Shown one piece after another: positions 56,265-64,000 of a stretch of 64,000 bases of DNA. A program made the translations under genes and the position numbers. The stretch's first letter is position 1. Each line of letters starts with the position of its first letter. Origin of the DNA: Limnohabitans sp. Rim8 (GTDB lineage: Bacteria; Pseudomonadota; Gammaproteobacteria; Burkholderiales; Burkholderiaceae_C). The notes under the pieces are model-generated. The model made no database searches. It saw only the letters and a program-made list of their open reading frames with translations, and was not told where the DNA came from. The stretch lies in NCBI GenBank assembly GCA_945897465.1, contig CAMDFK010000015.1:1-64000 (forward strand). The letters are read 5' to 3'.

Positions 56265-57401
56265 TCAGGTCTGGGTGTTTGACCGACTGGCAATGACGCC
56301 ACCGCCCAAGCACACCTCGCCGTCGTACAGCACGGCGCTTTGCCCGGGGGTGACGGCCCACTGTGGGTCAGAAAAAGCCAACTCAAAGCCCGCTTGACTC
56401 TCTGCTGCAGGCAAGGGTTGGTAACTGCAGGGCGCATCGGCTTGCCGGTAGCGAGTTTTGGCGGCGTAGGCCCCGGGCGCAGGCGCTTGGCCTGCGCACC
56501 AGCTCACGTCGGTGGCCTGCAGCTGGGGCGAAAGCAGCCAGGGGTGGTCGTGGCCTTGCACCACCCACAAGGTGTTGTTCGGGATGTCTTTGCGGGCCAC
56601 AAACCAAGGTGTATGTTCGCCGCCGCCTCTTTGTGCACCTTTGGTTTTGATGCCACCAATGCCCAGGCCTTGGCGCTGGCCCAGGGTGTAAAAGCTCAAC
56701 CCCACGTGTTTTCCAATGGTGCGCCCTGAGGGGTCTTTGATCGGGCCGGGTTCCTTGCTGATGTAACGGTTCAGGAATTCGCGGAAAGGCCGTTCGCCAA
56801 TGAAGCAGATGCCCGTCGAGTCTTTTTTTCTGGCGTTGGGCAAACCGATCTCTTCGGCAATGCGGCGCACCTCGGTCTTGTGCAACTCGCCCACCGGAAA
56901 CAGGGTTTTGGACAGCTGTGCCTGGTTCAGGCGGTGCAAAAAGTAGCTTTGGTCTTTGGAGGGGTCCAGGCCTTTGAGCAGTTCAAACAGGCTGGTGACC
57001 CTATTTTGCCGCACGCGGGCATAGTGACCCGTGGCGATTTTTTCGGCCCCCAAGCGCATGGCGTGGTCTAAAAACGACTTGAATTTGATCTCGGCATTGC
57101 ACAGGATGTCCGGGTTGGGTGTGCGTCCGGCCTGGTATTCGCGCACAAACTCCGAAAAAACCCGGTCTTTGTAATCGGCCGCAAAATTGACGTGTTCAAT
57201 CTCGATGCCCAACACATCGGCCACGGCCGCGGCATCGACAAAGTCGACGTTGGACGAGCAGTACTCGCTGTCATCGTCGTCTTCCCAGTTTTTCATGAAG
57301 ATGCCGATCACCTCGTGGCCCTGCTGTTGGAGCAGATGGGCCGTGACGGCTGAATCGACGCCGCCGGACAAGCCGACGACCACGCGTGCAAGATGAGACA
57401 T
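56265..57401 (-). CDS. mnmA: tRNA-specific 2-thiouridylase MnmA
   Basis: Thiolates U34 of Lys, Glu and Gln tRNAs using ATP and sulfur relayed from IscS. It has 378 residues. The PP-loop is [18 protein letters not shown] (about 6-23). The catalytic cysteines are in [12 protein letters not shown] (about 99) and [12 protein letters not shown] (about 195). The ATG at 57401 gives [10 protein letters not shown]. In many proteobacteria, including E. coli, mnmA lies next to a NudJ-type NUDIX gene; here that gene is 5 kb away on the same strand. Confidence 0.97.
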   Translation of the reverse strand: MSHLARVVVGLSGGVDSAVTAHLLQQQGHEVIGIFMKNWEDDDDSEYCSSNVDFVDAAAVADVLGIEIEHVNFAADYKDRVFSEFVREYQAGRTPNPDILCNAEIKFKSFLDHAMRLGAEKIATGHYARVRQNRVTSLFELLKGLDPSKDQSYFLHRLNQAQLSKTLFPVGELHKTEVRRIAEEIGLPNARKKDSTGICFIGERPFREFLNRYISKEPGPIKDPSGRTIGKHVGLSFYTLGQRQGLGIGGIKTKGAQRGGGEHTPWFVARKDIPNNTLWVVQGHDHPWLLSPQLQATDVSWCAGQAPAPGAYAAKTRYRQADAPCSYQPLPAAESQAGFELAFSDPQWAVTPGQSAVLYDGEVCLGGGVIASRSNTQT

Positions 57402-57450
57402 GAACGAATTATCTCGTGCGCGCCACATCGTTCGTGATGTAGCGAAAATT

Positions 57451-57456
57451 TATAAT
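57451..57456 (+). promoter_or_regulatory. Consensus -10 element before the transglycosylase gene
   Basis: TATAAT, exact consensus, lies 20 bases before the ATG at 57476 in the short divergent gap with mnmA. No good -35 is visible at 16-18 bases upstream, so an activator or weak -35 would be needed. Confidence 0.4.
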
Positions 57457-57475
57457 CATCCATTGGTTTTCATCC

Positions 57476-58204
57476 ATGACCTTGCATTGCACATGGTGCC
57501 CCCCCATCCGGACTTTCTTGCGCGACACAGCGCGAGGTTTGTTCATCGTGACCCACAGTGGCCTGGCCATGGTGGGCTTGGGAGCGGCCGCCTTGGTGCT
57601 GGCCTTGTGGTGGCAGCCTCAATGGCTGCACCAAGCGGAGGGGGCGCTGTTCGATTGGTTGCGTGAGCGCCAGGTGTTGCTGTCTTGGTTGCCGGAAAAC
57701 GCGGCCGATCGTGCCACTGCTGTGCATTTGCAGGACCTGCCCAGAGCGCATGCGGCTGTGGCTGTCTGGCTTGGGCGCAAGTACAAAGTGGCACCCGAGC
57801 CTTTGGCAGCCTTGGTGGCCGAGGCCCACGTGCTGGGTAAAAAGTACAAGTTGGCACCCCACCTGATTTTGGGGGTAATGGCCACTGAGTCCAATTTCCA
57901 TCCTTATGTCCAAAGTCACGCAGGTGCCCAAGGACTGATGCAGGTCATGACCGGCATCCACGCCCAGCGCTACGAAGCCTATGGAGGCAAGTTGGCGGCT
58001 TTTGATCCCATCACTAACTTGCGCGTGGGCGCTGCAGTACTGGCCGATGCCATCAAGCTGCGCGGTGGCTCGATCGAAGATGGCCTCAAGTTTTACTTGG
58101 GTGGCTATGAGCTGGCCGAAGACGGCGGCTATGTGGCCAAGGTCTTGGCCGAGCAGGCCTTGCTCGATCAAGTGGCTGCAGGTGTCAGCGTGCCCTTCCA
58201 ATGA
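57476..58204 (+). CDS. Membrane-anchored lytic transglycosylase (SLT domain)
   Basis: A 242-residue protein that cleaves peptidoglycan glycan strands, forming 1,6-anhydro-MurNAc. An N-terminal transmembrane helix (about 28-46, HSGLAMVGLGAAALVLALWW) anchors it with the catalytic domain in the periplasm. The SLT domain begins near 120; the catalytic Glu is in GVMATESNFHPYVQSHAGAQ (about 140), followed by GLMQVM. Conserved NLRVGAAVLADAI and YLGGYE follow. It is 10 bases before the MBOAT gene and is the first gene of the plus-strand block between mnmA and the NUDIX gene. Confidence 0.92.
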   Translation: MTLHCTWCPPIRTFLRDTARGLFIVTHSGLAMVGLGAAALVLALWWQPQWLHQAEGALFDWLRERQVLLSWLPENAADRATAVHLQDLPRAHAAVAVWLGRKYKVAPEPLAALVAEAHVLGKKYKLAPHLILGVMATESNFHPYVQSHAGAQGLMQVMTGIHAQRYEAYGGKLAAFDPITNLRVGAAVLADAIKLRGGSIEDGLKFYLGGYELAEDGGYVAKVLAEQALLDQVAAGVSVPFQ

Positions 58205-58214
58205 AAGACCCTGC

Positions 58215-59627
58215 ATGAGTTTTGTTTCGCCCGAGTTTGCGCTGCTGTGTCTGCTTTTTTTCCCCATTTACTGGTCTTTGGCTGATCGACCGCGTGTACA
58301 AAGAAGCTTGCTCATTGTTTCTGCCTATGCTTTGTATGCCAGTTGGGTGCCTTTTTTTGCTTGGGTGTTGGCGTTCTACAGCACCGTTGTTTGGGCTCTG
58401 GGATGCTGGATGCGCCGGGCGGCATCTGCTCGGTTGCCGTTGGTGCTGGGACTTTGGTTGGCAGGGACATTTCTTTTGTCCCTGAAATATTATGAATTTA
58501 TTCGGGAGTCATTCCAAGCCATCTTGCAGAGCACGGCATTTGTCTCCTTGTTACCCGTTCTCGATTGGGTGGCGCCAGTGGGGGTGTCGTTTTTCACTTT
58601 CCAGGCGGTGAGTTACTTGGTCATGGTGGGCCGCTCACCGTTTCTGGCCCGTTCTTGGATGGATGTGATGCTGTTTCTGAGTTTTTGGCCGACGCTGTTT
58701 GCCGGACCCATCTGGCGAGCAGACAAGTTTTTTGCACAAACCGACATGAAACACCCAGCCCGTCGCGTGGGCCGTCCACGGCAAGGCTGGCTGGCCATTT
58801 ATCTGATCGCACTTGGCTTGGTACAAAAAGTGGTTTTGGCGTCCTGGTTGTCAGCCCAGGTGGTGGATCCGGTTTACAAGTTTCCTGACCAATACGCCAG
58901 TGTGTCGCTGGCAGCAGCCATGCTGGGTTACAGCATGCAGATTTTTCTCGATTTTTCGGGCTACACCTTGATTGTGACCGGGTTGGCGTTGTTATTGGGT
59001 TATCGATTGCCAGTCAATTTCCGCCAACCCTATTTGGCACGCAATCTGTCTGATTTCTGGACACGTTGGCATGTGTCTTTGTCCAGTTTCATTCGTGATT
59101 ACATTTACATTCCCATGGGTGGCAACCGTAAGGGATGGTTCCGGACGCAACTGAATGTGACAGCGGGCATGTTGATCAGCGGTTTATGGCACGGTGCCAA
59201 CTGGACTTTTGTGGTTTGGGGTTTGTTGCACGGCCTCGGTGTGGTTGTGCAAAACACGGCCACCCGATGGGGAATGCCCGAGTGGCCGCGTTGGGTCGCA
59301 CAAACCTTCACATTTGTTTTTGTCAGCTTGGCCTGGGTGTTTTTCAGGTCAGAATCATTGCCGCATGCACTCCAAATGTTGCAAGGCCTTTGGTTCAGTC
59401 CGATGGGTTTTTGGTTGCCCGGTCAAATGCCTTGGTGGCTTTTGTTGGGCATATCCGCTTTGGTTTTGGGGCTGAGTCCGTGGGCGTTGCGCTTGCAGCG
59501 CATGAGCTTGGCTTGTTTGGCGCGTCTGGGTCCTTGGAGGGCGGGCTTGCTGTTGGCATTGGTGCTGTCTGCAGTCCTTTATGGAGCGCCAGAAGGCGTG
59601 CCCAGTTTCATTTATTACCGGTTTTGA
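58215..59627 (+). CDS. MBOAT-family membrane O-acyltransferase (PatA/AlgI-like)
   Basis: A 470-residue integral membrane protein with ten or more helices. The family region FIRDYIYIPMGGNRKG (about 294-309) and the catalytic His in SGLWHGANWTFVVWG (about 326) identify the AlgI/PatA/DltB group, which moves acyl (usually acetyl) groups from the cytoplasm to a periplasmic acceptor. MSFVSPEFALLCLLFFPIYW is a typical start; the ATG at 58215 follows the transglycosylase stop by 10 bases, and the frame further upstream is non-coding. The next gene starts one base after its stop. The companion SGNH proteins and the murein lyase suggest peptidoglycan or a cell-surface glycan as the acceptor. Confidence 0.92.
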   Translation: MSFVSPEFALLCLLFFPIYWSLADRPRVQRSLLIVSAYALYASWVPFFAWVLAFYSTVVWALGCWMRRAASARLPLVLGLWLAGTFLLSLKYYEFIRESFQAILQSTAFVSLLPVLDWVAPVGVSFFTFQAVSYLVMVGRSPFLARSWMDVMLFLSFWPTLFAGPIWRADKFFAQTDMKHPARRVGRPRQGWLAIYLIALGLVQKVVLASWLSAQVVDPVYKFPDQYASVSLAAAMLGYSMQIFLDFSGYTLIVTGLALLLGYRLPVNFRQPYLARNLSDFWTRWHVSLSSFIRDYIYIPMGGNRKGWFRTQLNVTAGMLISGLWHGANWTFVVWGLLHGLGVVVQNTATRWGMPEWPRWVAQTFTFVFVSLAWVFFRSESLPHALQMLQGLWFSPMGFWLPGQMPWWLLLGISALVLGLSPWALRLQRMSLACLARLGPWRAGLLLALVLSAVLYGAPEGVPSFIYYRF

Positions 59628-59628
59628 T

Positions 59629-60621
59629 ATGCGTCGTCGTTTGTCTGCATTTCAGCTGACTTGGCTTTTGCCAGGTATCGCCTTGCTCGTGTGCTTGAGT
59701 TGGTTGACTTCCCTCGAAAAGTATTTGGGTGTTCGTCACCAGTTCAGCCTGGAGGCATCGCTTCCTCCTGCTCTTGCTCAGGCCTTGTTTGCGCCATCTC
59801 GTTGGTTGGATGAGCGTGTTCGCTCGGGGGGGGGCAGGCCCTTATTCCGTTTGAATTGGCCCTCATCATTGGATGTGCAAGAGCAACAAATTTCAATCAA
59901 CCATGTGCCAGAGCCCCCACAACTGCAGAGCCTGCCCGAACCATTGATGCCGGGCCAATTTTTAGCCACCTTGGTACAGCAAAAACTGGTACCGGGTCCC
60001 CAAAGAATTTTGCTTGCCGGCGATTCGATGATGCAGGGCATTGCGCCACTGTTCATGCGCGATATCCGGCGCATGCACCCCGATTGGGAAGTGCATGACT
60101 TGAGTCGACAAAGCACAGGTTTAACGGCTCGGAATTACTTTAACTGGCCCGCACGTATCGCGGATGAAATGGATGCCAAAAGCTTGACCTTGGTGGTGAT
60201 TTTTTTGGGGCCCAATGATCCTTTGGATATGTTGGTCGATGGACAGCGGCATTTGTTTCCATCACCCGGCTGGGCCTTGCATTACGCCATGCGTGTTGAT
60301 GAGGTTTTGGCAGCAGCAGTTCAGAGAAAAGTCAGAGTGATTTGGATGGGCCTGCCCGCCATGCAGGAAGGCCGTATCAGGGCTGGTGCGGTCCTACAGA
60401 ATCACATCTTCCATGCCCGAGCCACCCAATGGCGGACCGATTATTTGACAATTGAACCTCAGATCGGGCTTTTGTCAGAGCCTTTCGAAAGATTCAAACG
60501 CAAAGAAGATGGACAAAGGGTGAACTTGAGAGCTGACGATGGTATTCATTTGACTCCCACGGGACTGCGTTTGATCAATCAGGCATTGCTCGACCACATC
60601 GATCAGGCGCGGCAACCATGA
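59629..60621 (+). CDS. DUF459-type SGNH hydrolase/acyltransferase
   Basis: A 330-residue protein with one N-terminal transmembrane helix (about 8-25, LTWLLPGIALLVCLSW) and a periplasmic SGNH domain. All catalytic blocks are visible: block I LLAGDSMMQG (Ser about 133), block III FLGPNDP (about 193) and block V DDGIHLT (Asp 304, His 307). Residues 26-120 are a spacer with a Pro-rich part. By position after the MBOAT gene it could be the PatB-like acyltransferase that hands the acyl group to the glycan. It overlaps the next gene by four bases. Confidence 0.88.
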   Translation: MRRRLSAFQLTWLLPGIALLVCLSWLTSLEKYLGVRHQFSLEASLPPALAQALFAPSRWLDERVRSGGGRPLFRLNWPSSLDVQEQQISINHVPEPPQLQSLPEPLMPGQFLATLVQQKLVPGPQRILLAGDSMMQGIAPLFMRDIRRMHPDWEVHDLSRQSTGLTARNYFNWPARIADEMDAKSLTLVVIFLGPNDPLDMLVDGQRHLFPSPGWALHYAMRVDEVLAAAVQRKVRVIWMGLPAMQEGRIRAGAVLQNHIFHARATQWRTDYLTIEPQIGLLSEPFERFKRKEDGQRVNLRADDGIHLTPTGLRLINQALLDHIDQARQP

Positions 60622-62066
60622 AGCCACAAACCCTTGCACAAGCTGCGCTTTATGTCGTGTTGTTCTGGGGCAGTGGTCTTGGCTACGCCCAAATTGGACC
60701 CATTGCTGCCACCCGAGTGCAGGTGCAGGCCCTGTCGGATGCGCCTGATCTGCAGTGCGCTTTGCGATCAACTGCGCCAAAGTCCCAGCGTCCGGCAGAC
60801 CCTGGCCCTATCCAATGGCCTGATGAGGCAGATGTCGAGCAACAGGTCAAGGCTTTCGGCGAAACCGCAATCGGCAATGGTTCTCCAGCAGTACCCGGGG
60901 AGGAGCTCGAAATTTCCCCGTTGTGGTCCAGCGTAAAAAATCCAGTGTTGCGCGTTGGCATCTGGAGTGACAGCCACCTGGCAGCCGGGTTCTTTACGCA
61001 AGAGTTGCAGCGATTGACGAAGCTTGCACCCGAGCAAGTCCAGACGCGATTCGTGCCAGCCAGTTTGGGTCGACCTGGTGTGCGCTTGCCTTTGCGCAAA
61101 ATTTGTGTAAGTTCCGATTGGCAATACGAGCCCGCTCATGCCCAAAGCTCCGGGGCTGAACATCCGGGTATCGGTTTGGTCAACATGAGCAGTCGCCAAG
61201 ATGGCGCTTTTTTAAGTGTGGATTTGCGAAACGCTGCCGGACGAGCCCAGCATGCGCGGGTAAGGCTGTTGTACCAACAGACCGAGCAAGCGCTCGTTTT
61301 GTCTTTGCGGGTAGACGGTGGGCAAGAGCAAAACATTCAATTGCAAGGCCTGCAGGGGCCTGCAGTGTTGGAGCTGAATGCTTTGAAGGCCATTTCTACC
61401 CTTTCGCTGAAGGTCTTGAAAGGCCCCTTTCGATTGCAGGGACTGGAGTGGCCGGTGGCGCCCGATGTGCGTTTGCAAATGGATGTTTTTGGCTATCCTG
61501 GTGCCACGGTCAACGGTTGGCGGCTTTTGAGAACGGAGTCTTTGACCCAATGGTGGTCTCAACCACCCTATGACGTGGTGGTCATGGCTTTTGGCACCAA
61601 TGAGGGCAATGTCCAGCCCTTCGTGGCAGAAAATTATCGGCAGATGTTGCAAGCATCGGTGGCGCAATGGCGGGCGATTTTCCCCCAAGCCGCCTGCCTG
61701 CTCATCGCACCTGGGGACCGAGGGGTTTTCATGAAGCGCTCAAAAGGAGGAGACAAAAAAACGCCGCGAACCTCCCCCAAAGCCACGATTGATTTGATGC
61801 GATTTACTCGGGTGCATGACGAAATTGGCCGCATTCAAAAGCAAACAGCCAAGGCCTATGGTTGCCATTTTTGGAACATGTTCGAAGCCATGGGCGGCGC
61901 TGGCAGTGCCTACCGATGGGCGCGGCAAAGCCCGCCTTTGATGGCGCAGGACCTGATCCACTTCACGGTACCCGGTTACCAGCGTTTGGCGCAGTTGATG
62001 GCGAAAGATTTGGGTTGGGGCCCGGCCCTGTTTGAGGATTCGGCAGCGCCTGCCGCAAACCCTTGA
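60618..62066 (+). CDS. SGNH esterase with split domain, Ape1-like
   Basis: A 482-residue exported protein. The N-terminal signal LAQAALYVVLFWGSGLGYAQ ends at about residue 25, then a 75-residue linker. Block I is IWSDSHLAAGFFTQEL (Ser about 119, with Ser replacing the usual Gly). Block III is AFGTNEG (Asn about 328) and block V DLIHFT (Asp 445, His 448). The roughly 200 residues between blocks I and III look like a beta-rich inserted module, the arrangement known from Neisseria Ape1, a peptidoglycan O-acetylesterase with an inserted carbohydrate-binding domain. It is probably the deacylating partner or a second transferase. Similarity was judged by motif only. Confidence 0.8.
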   Translation: MKPQTLAQAALYVVLFWGSGLGYAQIGPIAATRVQVQALSDAPDLQCALRSTAPKSQRPADPGPIQWPDEADVEQQVKAFGETAIGNGSPAVPGEELEISPLWSSVKNPVLRVGIWSDSHLAAGFFTQELQRLTKLAPEQVQTRFVPASLGRPGVRLPLRKICVSSDWQYEPAHAQSSGAEHPGIGLVNMSSRQDGAFLSVDLRNAAGRAQHARVRLLYQQTEQALVLSLRVDGGQEQNIQLQGLQGPAVLELNALKAISTLSLKVLKGPFRLQGLEWPVAPDVRLQMDVFGYPGATVNGWRLLRTESLTQWWSQPPYDVVVMAFGTNEGNVQPFVAENYRQMLQASVAQWRAIFPQAACLLIAPGDRGVFMKRSKGGDKKTPRTSPKATIDLMRFTRVHDEIGRIQKQTAKAYGCHFWNMFEAMGGAGSAYRWARQSPPLMAQDLIHFTVPGYQRLAQLMAKDLGWGPALFEDSAAPAANP

Positions 62067-62425
62067 GTCAGGGCGGCAAGTCGGACCCAACCCTTTCGCA
62101 TGAAAACCACCACGATCTTCTTTGTGAAAATACGCTTTGGTTGACCAATAGCAACTCTGCGCCGATCAGGCTATTTGCCGCAACAATGACCACGTTGCGA
62201 TGCAGCAGGGCGCTGACCAGGGTGCGTTGTTCCAAGCGAAAGCCCATCTTTCAAATCACCTGTGCTGACGGCGCTGTCGCTGGGGGCGATGGCCGTCAAG
62301 GGGGACATTCGCAAACATGAGGGTGACAAAAGTCGGCAAGCTGAACTCCCAAGCGATCGCATGGATCATGCTTGCGGCCAATGCGGCCGAACCCCAAAGC
62401 AGCTAAAGGGCTTGGGACGGCAGAT
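62067..62425. other. Gap without a recognisable gene
   Basis: About 360 bases between the SGNH gene and the NUDIX gene. On the minus strand a 59-codon frame (62247 to 62068) contains RTLVSALLHRNVVIVAANSL, and upstream of it another frame reads AALAASMIHAIAWEFSLPTF. Both look protein-like but are short, in different frames and without a ribosome-binding site; they may be remnants of a decayed gene. No terminator was seen. Confidence 0.3.
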
Positions 62426-62431
62426 CGGGGC

Positions 62432-62926
62432 TCATGTCGACAGGGGCGGCAGACCGGCCACGGCCGGGTCGGTGTGGATGACGTTCAGAGGGAAGCGTTG
62501 CCCGGCCAAATGGTCTTCGATGCACCGCAGAACCAGAGTGCTGCGGTGGCGCTCGGCGCTGGCCCTCACCTCTTCGGGGGTCAGCCAGATTGTGCGCACA
62601 ATGCCTTCGTCCAGACTCAGATGGGGCTGCAACTCGCCAATATCGCCACAAAAAGCCATGCGCACATAGGTGATGTCTTCGCCGGTTGCCGGGCGCTGAA
62701 AGCGGGAGAGGTAGATGCCCACCAAGGCAGTAGGCGTGAAGGGCTGAGCCGTTTCTTCCAGGGCTTCGCGGGCGCAGGCCTGTGCGGGCGATTCGCCCGG
62801 GTCCAGGTGGCCTGCGGGGTTGTTCAGGCGCAAACCCTCTTGGGTGTGTTCTTCGATCAGCAGGTAGCGGCCATCACGCTCGATGATGGCTGCCACGGTG
62901 ACATTGGGTTTCCAGCGTGTGTCCAT
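62432..62926 (-). CDS. NUDIX hydrolase, NudJ-like
   Basis: A 164-residue NUDIX pyrophosphohydrolase. The box is GHLDPGESPAQACAREALEE (about 39-58), an exact G-x5-E-x7-REU-x-EE match followed by a Thr/Ala pair. WKPNVTVAAIIERDGRYLL and GLRLNNPAGHL at the start resemble NudJ, which acts on nucleoside tri- and diphosphates and thiamine pyrophosphates in E. coli. The ATG at 62926 is used; one at 62935 would add three residues. It is on the mnmA strand and probably once adjoined mnmA. Confidence 0.92.
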   Translation of the reverse strand: MDTRWKPNVTVAAIIERDGRYLLIEEHTQEGLRLNNPAGHLDPGESPAQACAREALEETAQPFTPTALVGIYLSRFQRPATGEDITYVRMAFCGDIGELQPHLSLDEGIVRTIWLTPEEVRASAERHRSTLVLRCIEDHLAGQRFPLNVIHTDPAVAGLPPLST

Positions 62927-63167
62927 GCCCAACATTATCGGTGCGCTATCGGTCCAGAATGTTCAAGCGCAACAAAAGCTTGCCATAAAGTGCCGAATGG
63001 ACCCGTGAGAGTCTTCGTATCAATGTCGACTGATATTATTATTAAAGCGTTAGAAATTCAAAGCCCCGCATGTTCCAAAAGCAACTGCCCAGGGCTCGAA
63101 TCGATGGACTTCGGTTAAGCTTAGGAGCTGGCCGTATTATTCATGTGGATTGAGCGAGGAGACTTTC

Positions 63168-64000
63168 ATGCAAACAGGCGATAACGCCCCCATGCCGCAG
63201 CGCATTGGCGTGCCGAGAGAGGTATATCCCGGGGAAAAACGGGTGGCCACGGTTCCCGATGCGGTGGCTAAGCTGGTCAAACTCGGCTTTGCCGTGGTGG
63301 TGGAGCAAGGCGCGGGCGAACTCGCTGACTTGTCGGACGAGGCTTTTGTGCAAGCCGGTGCGACCATTGCCCCCAACGCCGCGGCGCTGTGGAGCGGCAG
63401 CGATATCGTCTTCAAGGTGCGTGCCCCCACATCCGACGAAGTGGCGCTGATGCACGAAGGCCAGACGCTGATCGGCTTTTTGTGGCCCGCCCAAAATCCT
63501 GATTTGATGCAGCAGCTGGCCGCTAAAAAAGTCACCGCGCTGTCCATCGACGCCTTGCCCCGCACGCTCAGCCGCGCCCAGAAGATGGACGCGCTGACCT
63601 CCATGGCCGGTGTCAGCGGTTACCGCGCGGTCGTGGAAGCGGCCAACGCCTTTGGCCGTTTCTTCAACGGTCAGATCACCGCCGCGGGCAAAGTGCCCCC
63701 CGCCAAAGTGTTCATCGCCGGTGCCGGTGTGGCCGGTTTGGCCGCGATCGGCGCGGCCGCCAGCTTGGGCGCCATTGTTCGCGCCAACGACACACGCGCC
63801 GAAGTGGCCGACCAGGTCGTCTCGCTTGGCGGTGAGTTCGTCAAGGTGGACTACGAGGAGGAGGGCTCGGGCGGCGGCGGGTACGCCAAGGTCATGAGCG
63901 AAGGCTTCCAGGCCGCGCAGCGTGAGATGTACGCCAAGCAGGCCCAAGAGTGCGACATCATCATCACCACCGCGCTGATTCCCGGCAAGCCCGCGCCCAA
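63168..64000 (+). CDS. pntA: NAD(P) transhydrogenase alpha subunit, 5' part
   Basis: Proton-translocating transhydrogenase, NAD(H)-binding domain I; 277 codons are visible before the window ends. RIGVPREVYPGEKRVATVPD is at residues 12-31, EQGAGELADLSDEAFVQAGA near 55, and the mobile loop and dinucleotide fold VFIAGAGVAGLAAIGAAASLGA near residue 180 (core FIAGAGVAGLAAIGAAASLG). GAGGAG precedes the ATG at 63168. Whether the membrane part is fused or split off (pntAB) cannot be seen. The 240 bases upstream contain no gene; an AT-rich stretch at 63030-63060 may hold the promoter. Confidence 0.93.
   Translation, partial: MQTGDNAPMPQRIGVPREVYPGEKRVATVPDAVAKLVKLGFAVVVEQGAGELADLSDEAFVQAGATIAPNAAALWSGSDIVFKVRAPTSDEVALMHEGQTLIGFLWPAQNPDLMQQLAAKKVTALSIDALPRTLSRAQKMDALTSMAGVSGYRAVVEAANAFGRFFNGQITAAGKVPPAKVFIAGAGVAGLAAIGAAASLGAIVRANDTRAEVADQVVSLGGEFVKVDYEEEGSGGGGYAKVMSEGFQAAQREMYAKQAQECDIIITTALIPGKPAP

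Overview
The window is a GC-rich, gene-dense, chromosome-type segment of a betaproteobacterium. The gene set points to Burkholderiales and most likely to Comamonadaceae (a Limnohabitans/Rhodoferax-like organism). This assignment is inferred from gene order and protein character, because no 16S gene is present. No tRNA, CRISPR array, transposase or prophage gene was seen.

Layout. 1-4.1 kb: the start of an FAD-dependent oxidoreductase gene (minus strand), the RNase P RNA gene with a shared terminator, a cysteine-free IscR-like regulator, a pseudouridine-synthase-like S4 protein that lacks the catalytic Asp, and a NUDIX/metallo-beta-lactamase fusion. 4.2-9.4 kb: dapF, a DUF484 gene and xerC, then a COG0523 GTPase with a His-rich metal-binding stretch and a DksA with a long Lys/Ala/Pro tail and a zinc finger reduced to one Cys. 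9.6-28.2 kb: a complete division and cell wall (dcw) cluster in the order mraZ rsmH ftsL ftsI murE murF mraY murD ftsW murG murC ddl ftsQ ftsA ftsZ, followed by lpxC. Most neighbours overlap by 1-11 bases. A set of 10-bp-spaced GTG repeats in front of mraZ looks like the MraZ operator.

28.3-39.6 kb: a mixed accessory and metabolic stretch. It holds an EamA exporter, pyrF, an enoyl-CoA hydratase, a VOC protein, two penicillin-binding-protein-like serine hydrolases, an acyl-CoA dehydrogenase, a GST, an acyl-CoA ligase, a MerR regulator with a hotdog thioesterase, a stand-alone CYTH protein and a membrane-anchored glutaredoxin. 39.7-44.5 kb: uvrA, an MFS transporter and ssb. 44.7-48.6 kb: a LysR regulator and the tricarballylate (tcuA/tcuB) oxidation pair. 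48.7-56.2 kb: a five-gene branched-chain-amino-acid-type ABC importer, a divergent LysR gene and a two-subunit Rieske ring-hydroxylating oxygenase.

56.3-64 kb: mnmA and a NudJ-like NUDIX gene lie on the minus strand. They are separated by a 4.6-kb plus-strand block encoding a membrane-anchored lytic transglycosylase, an MBOAT O-acyltransferase and two different SGNH proteins. This block is the best candidate for an undescribed system. Its composition (murein lyase, transmembrane acyl carrier and two periplasmic SGNH enzymes, the second with an Ape1-like split domain) suggests acylation and deacylation of peptidoglycan or an exported polysaccharide. The window ends inside pntA.
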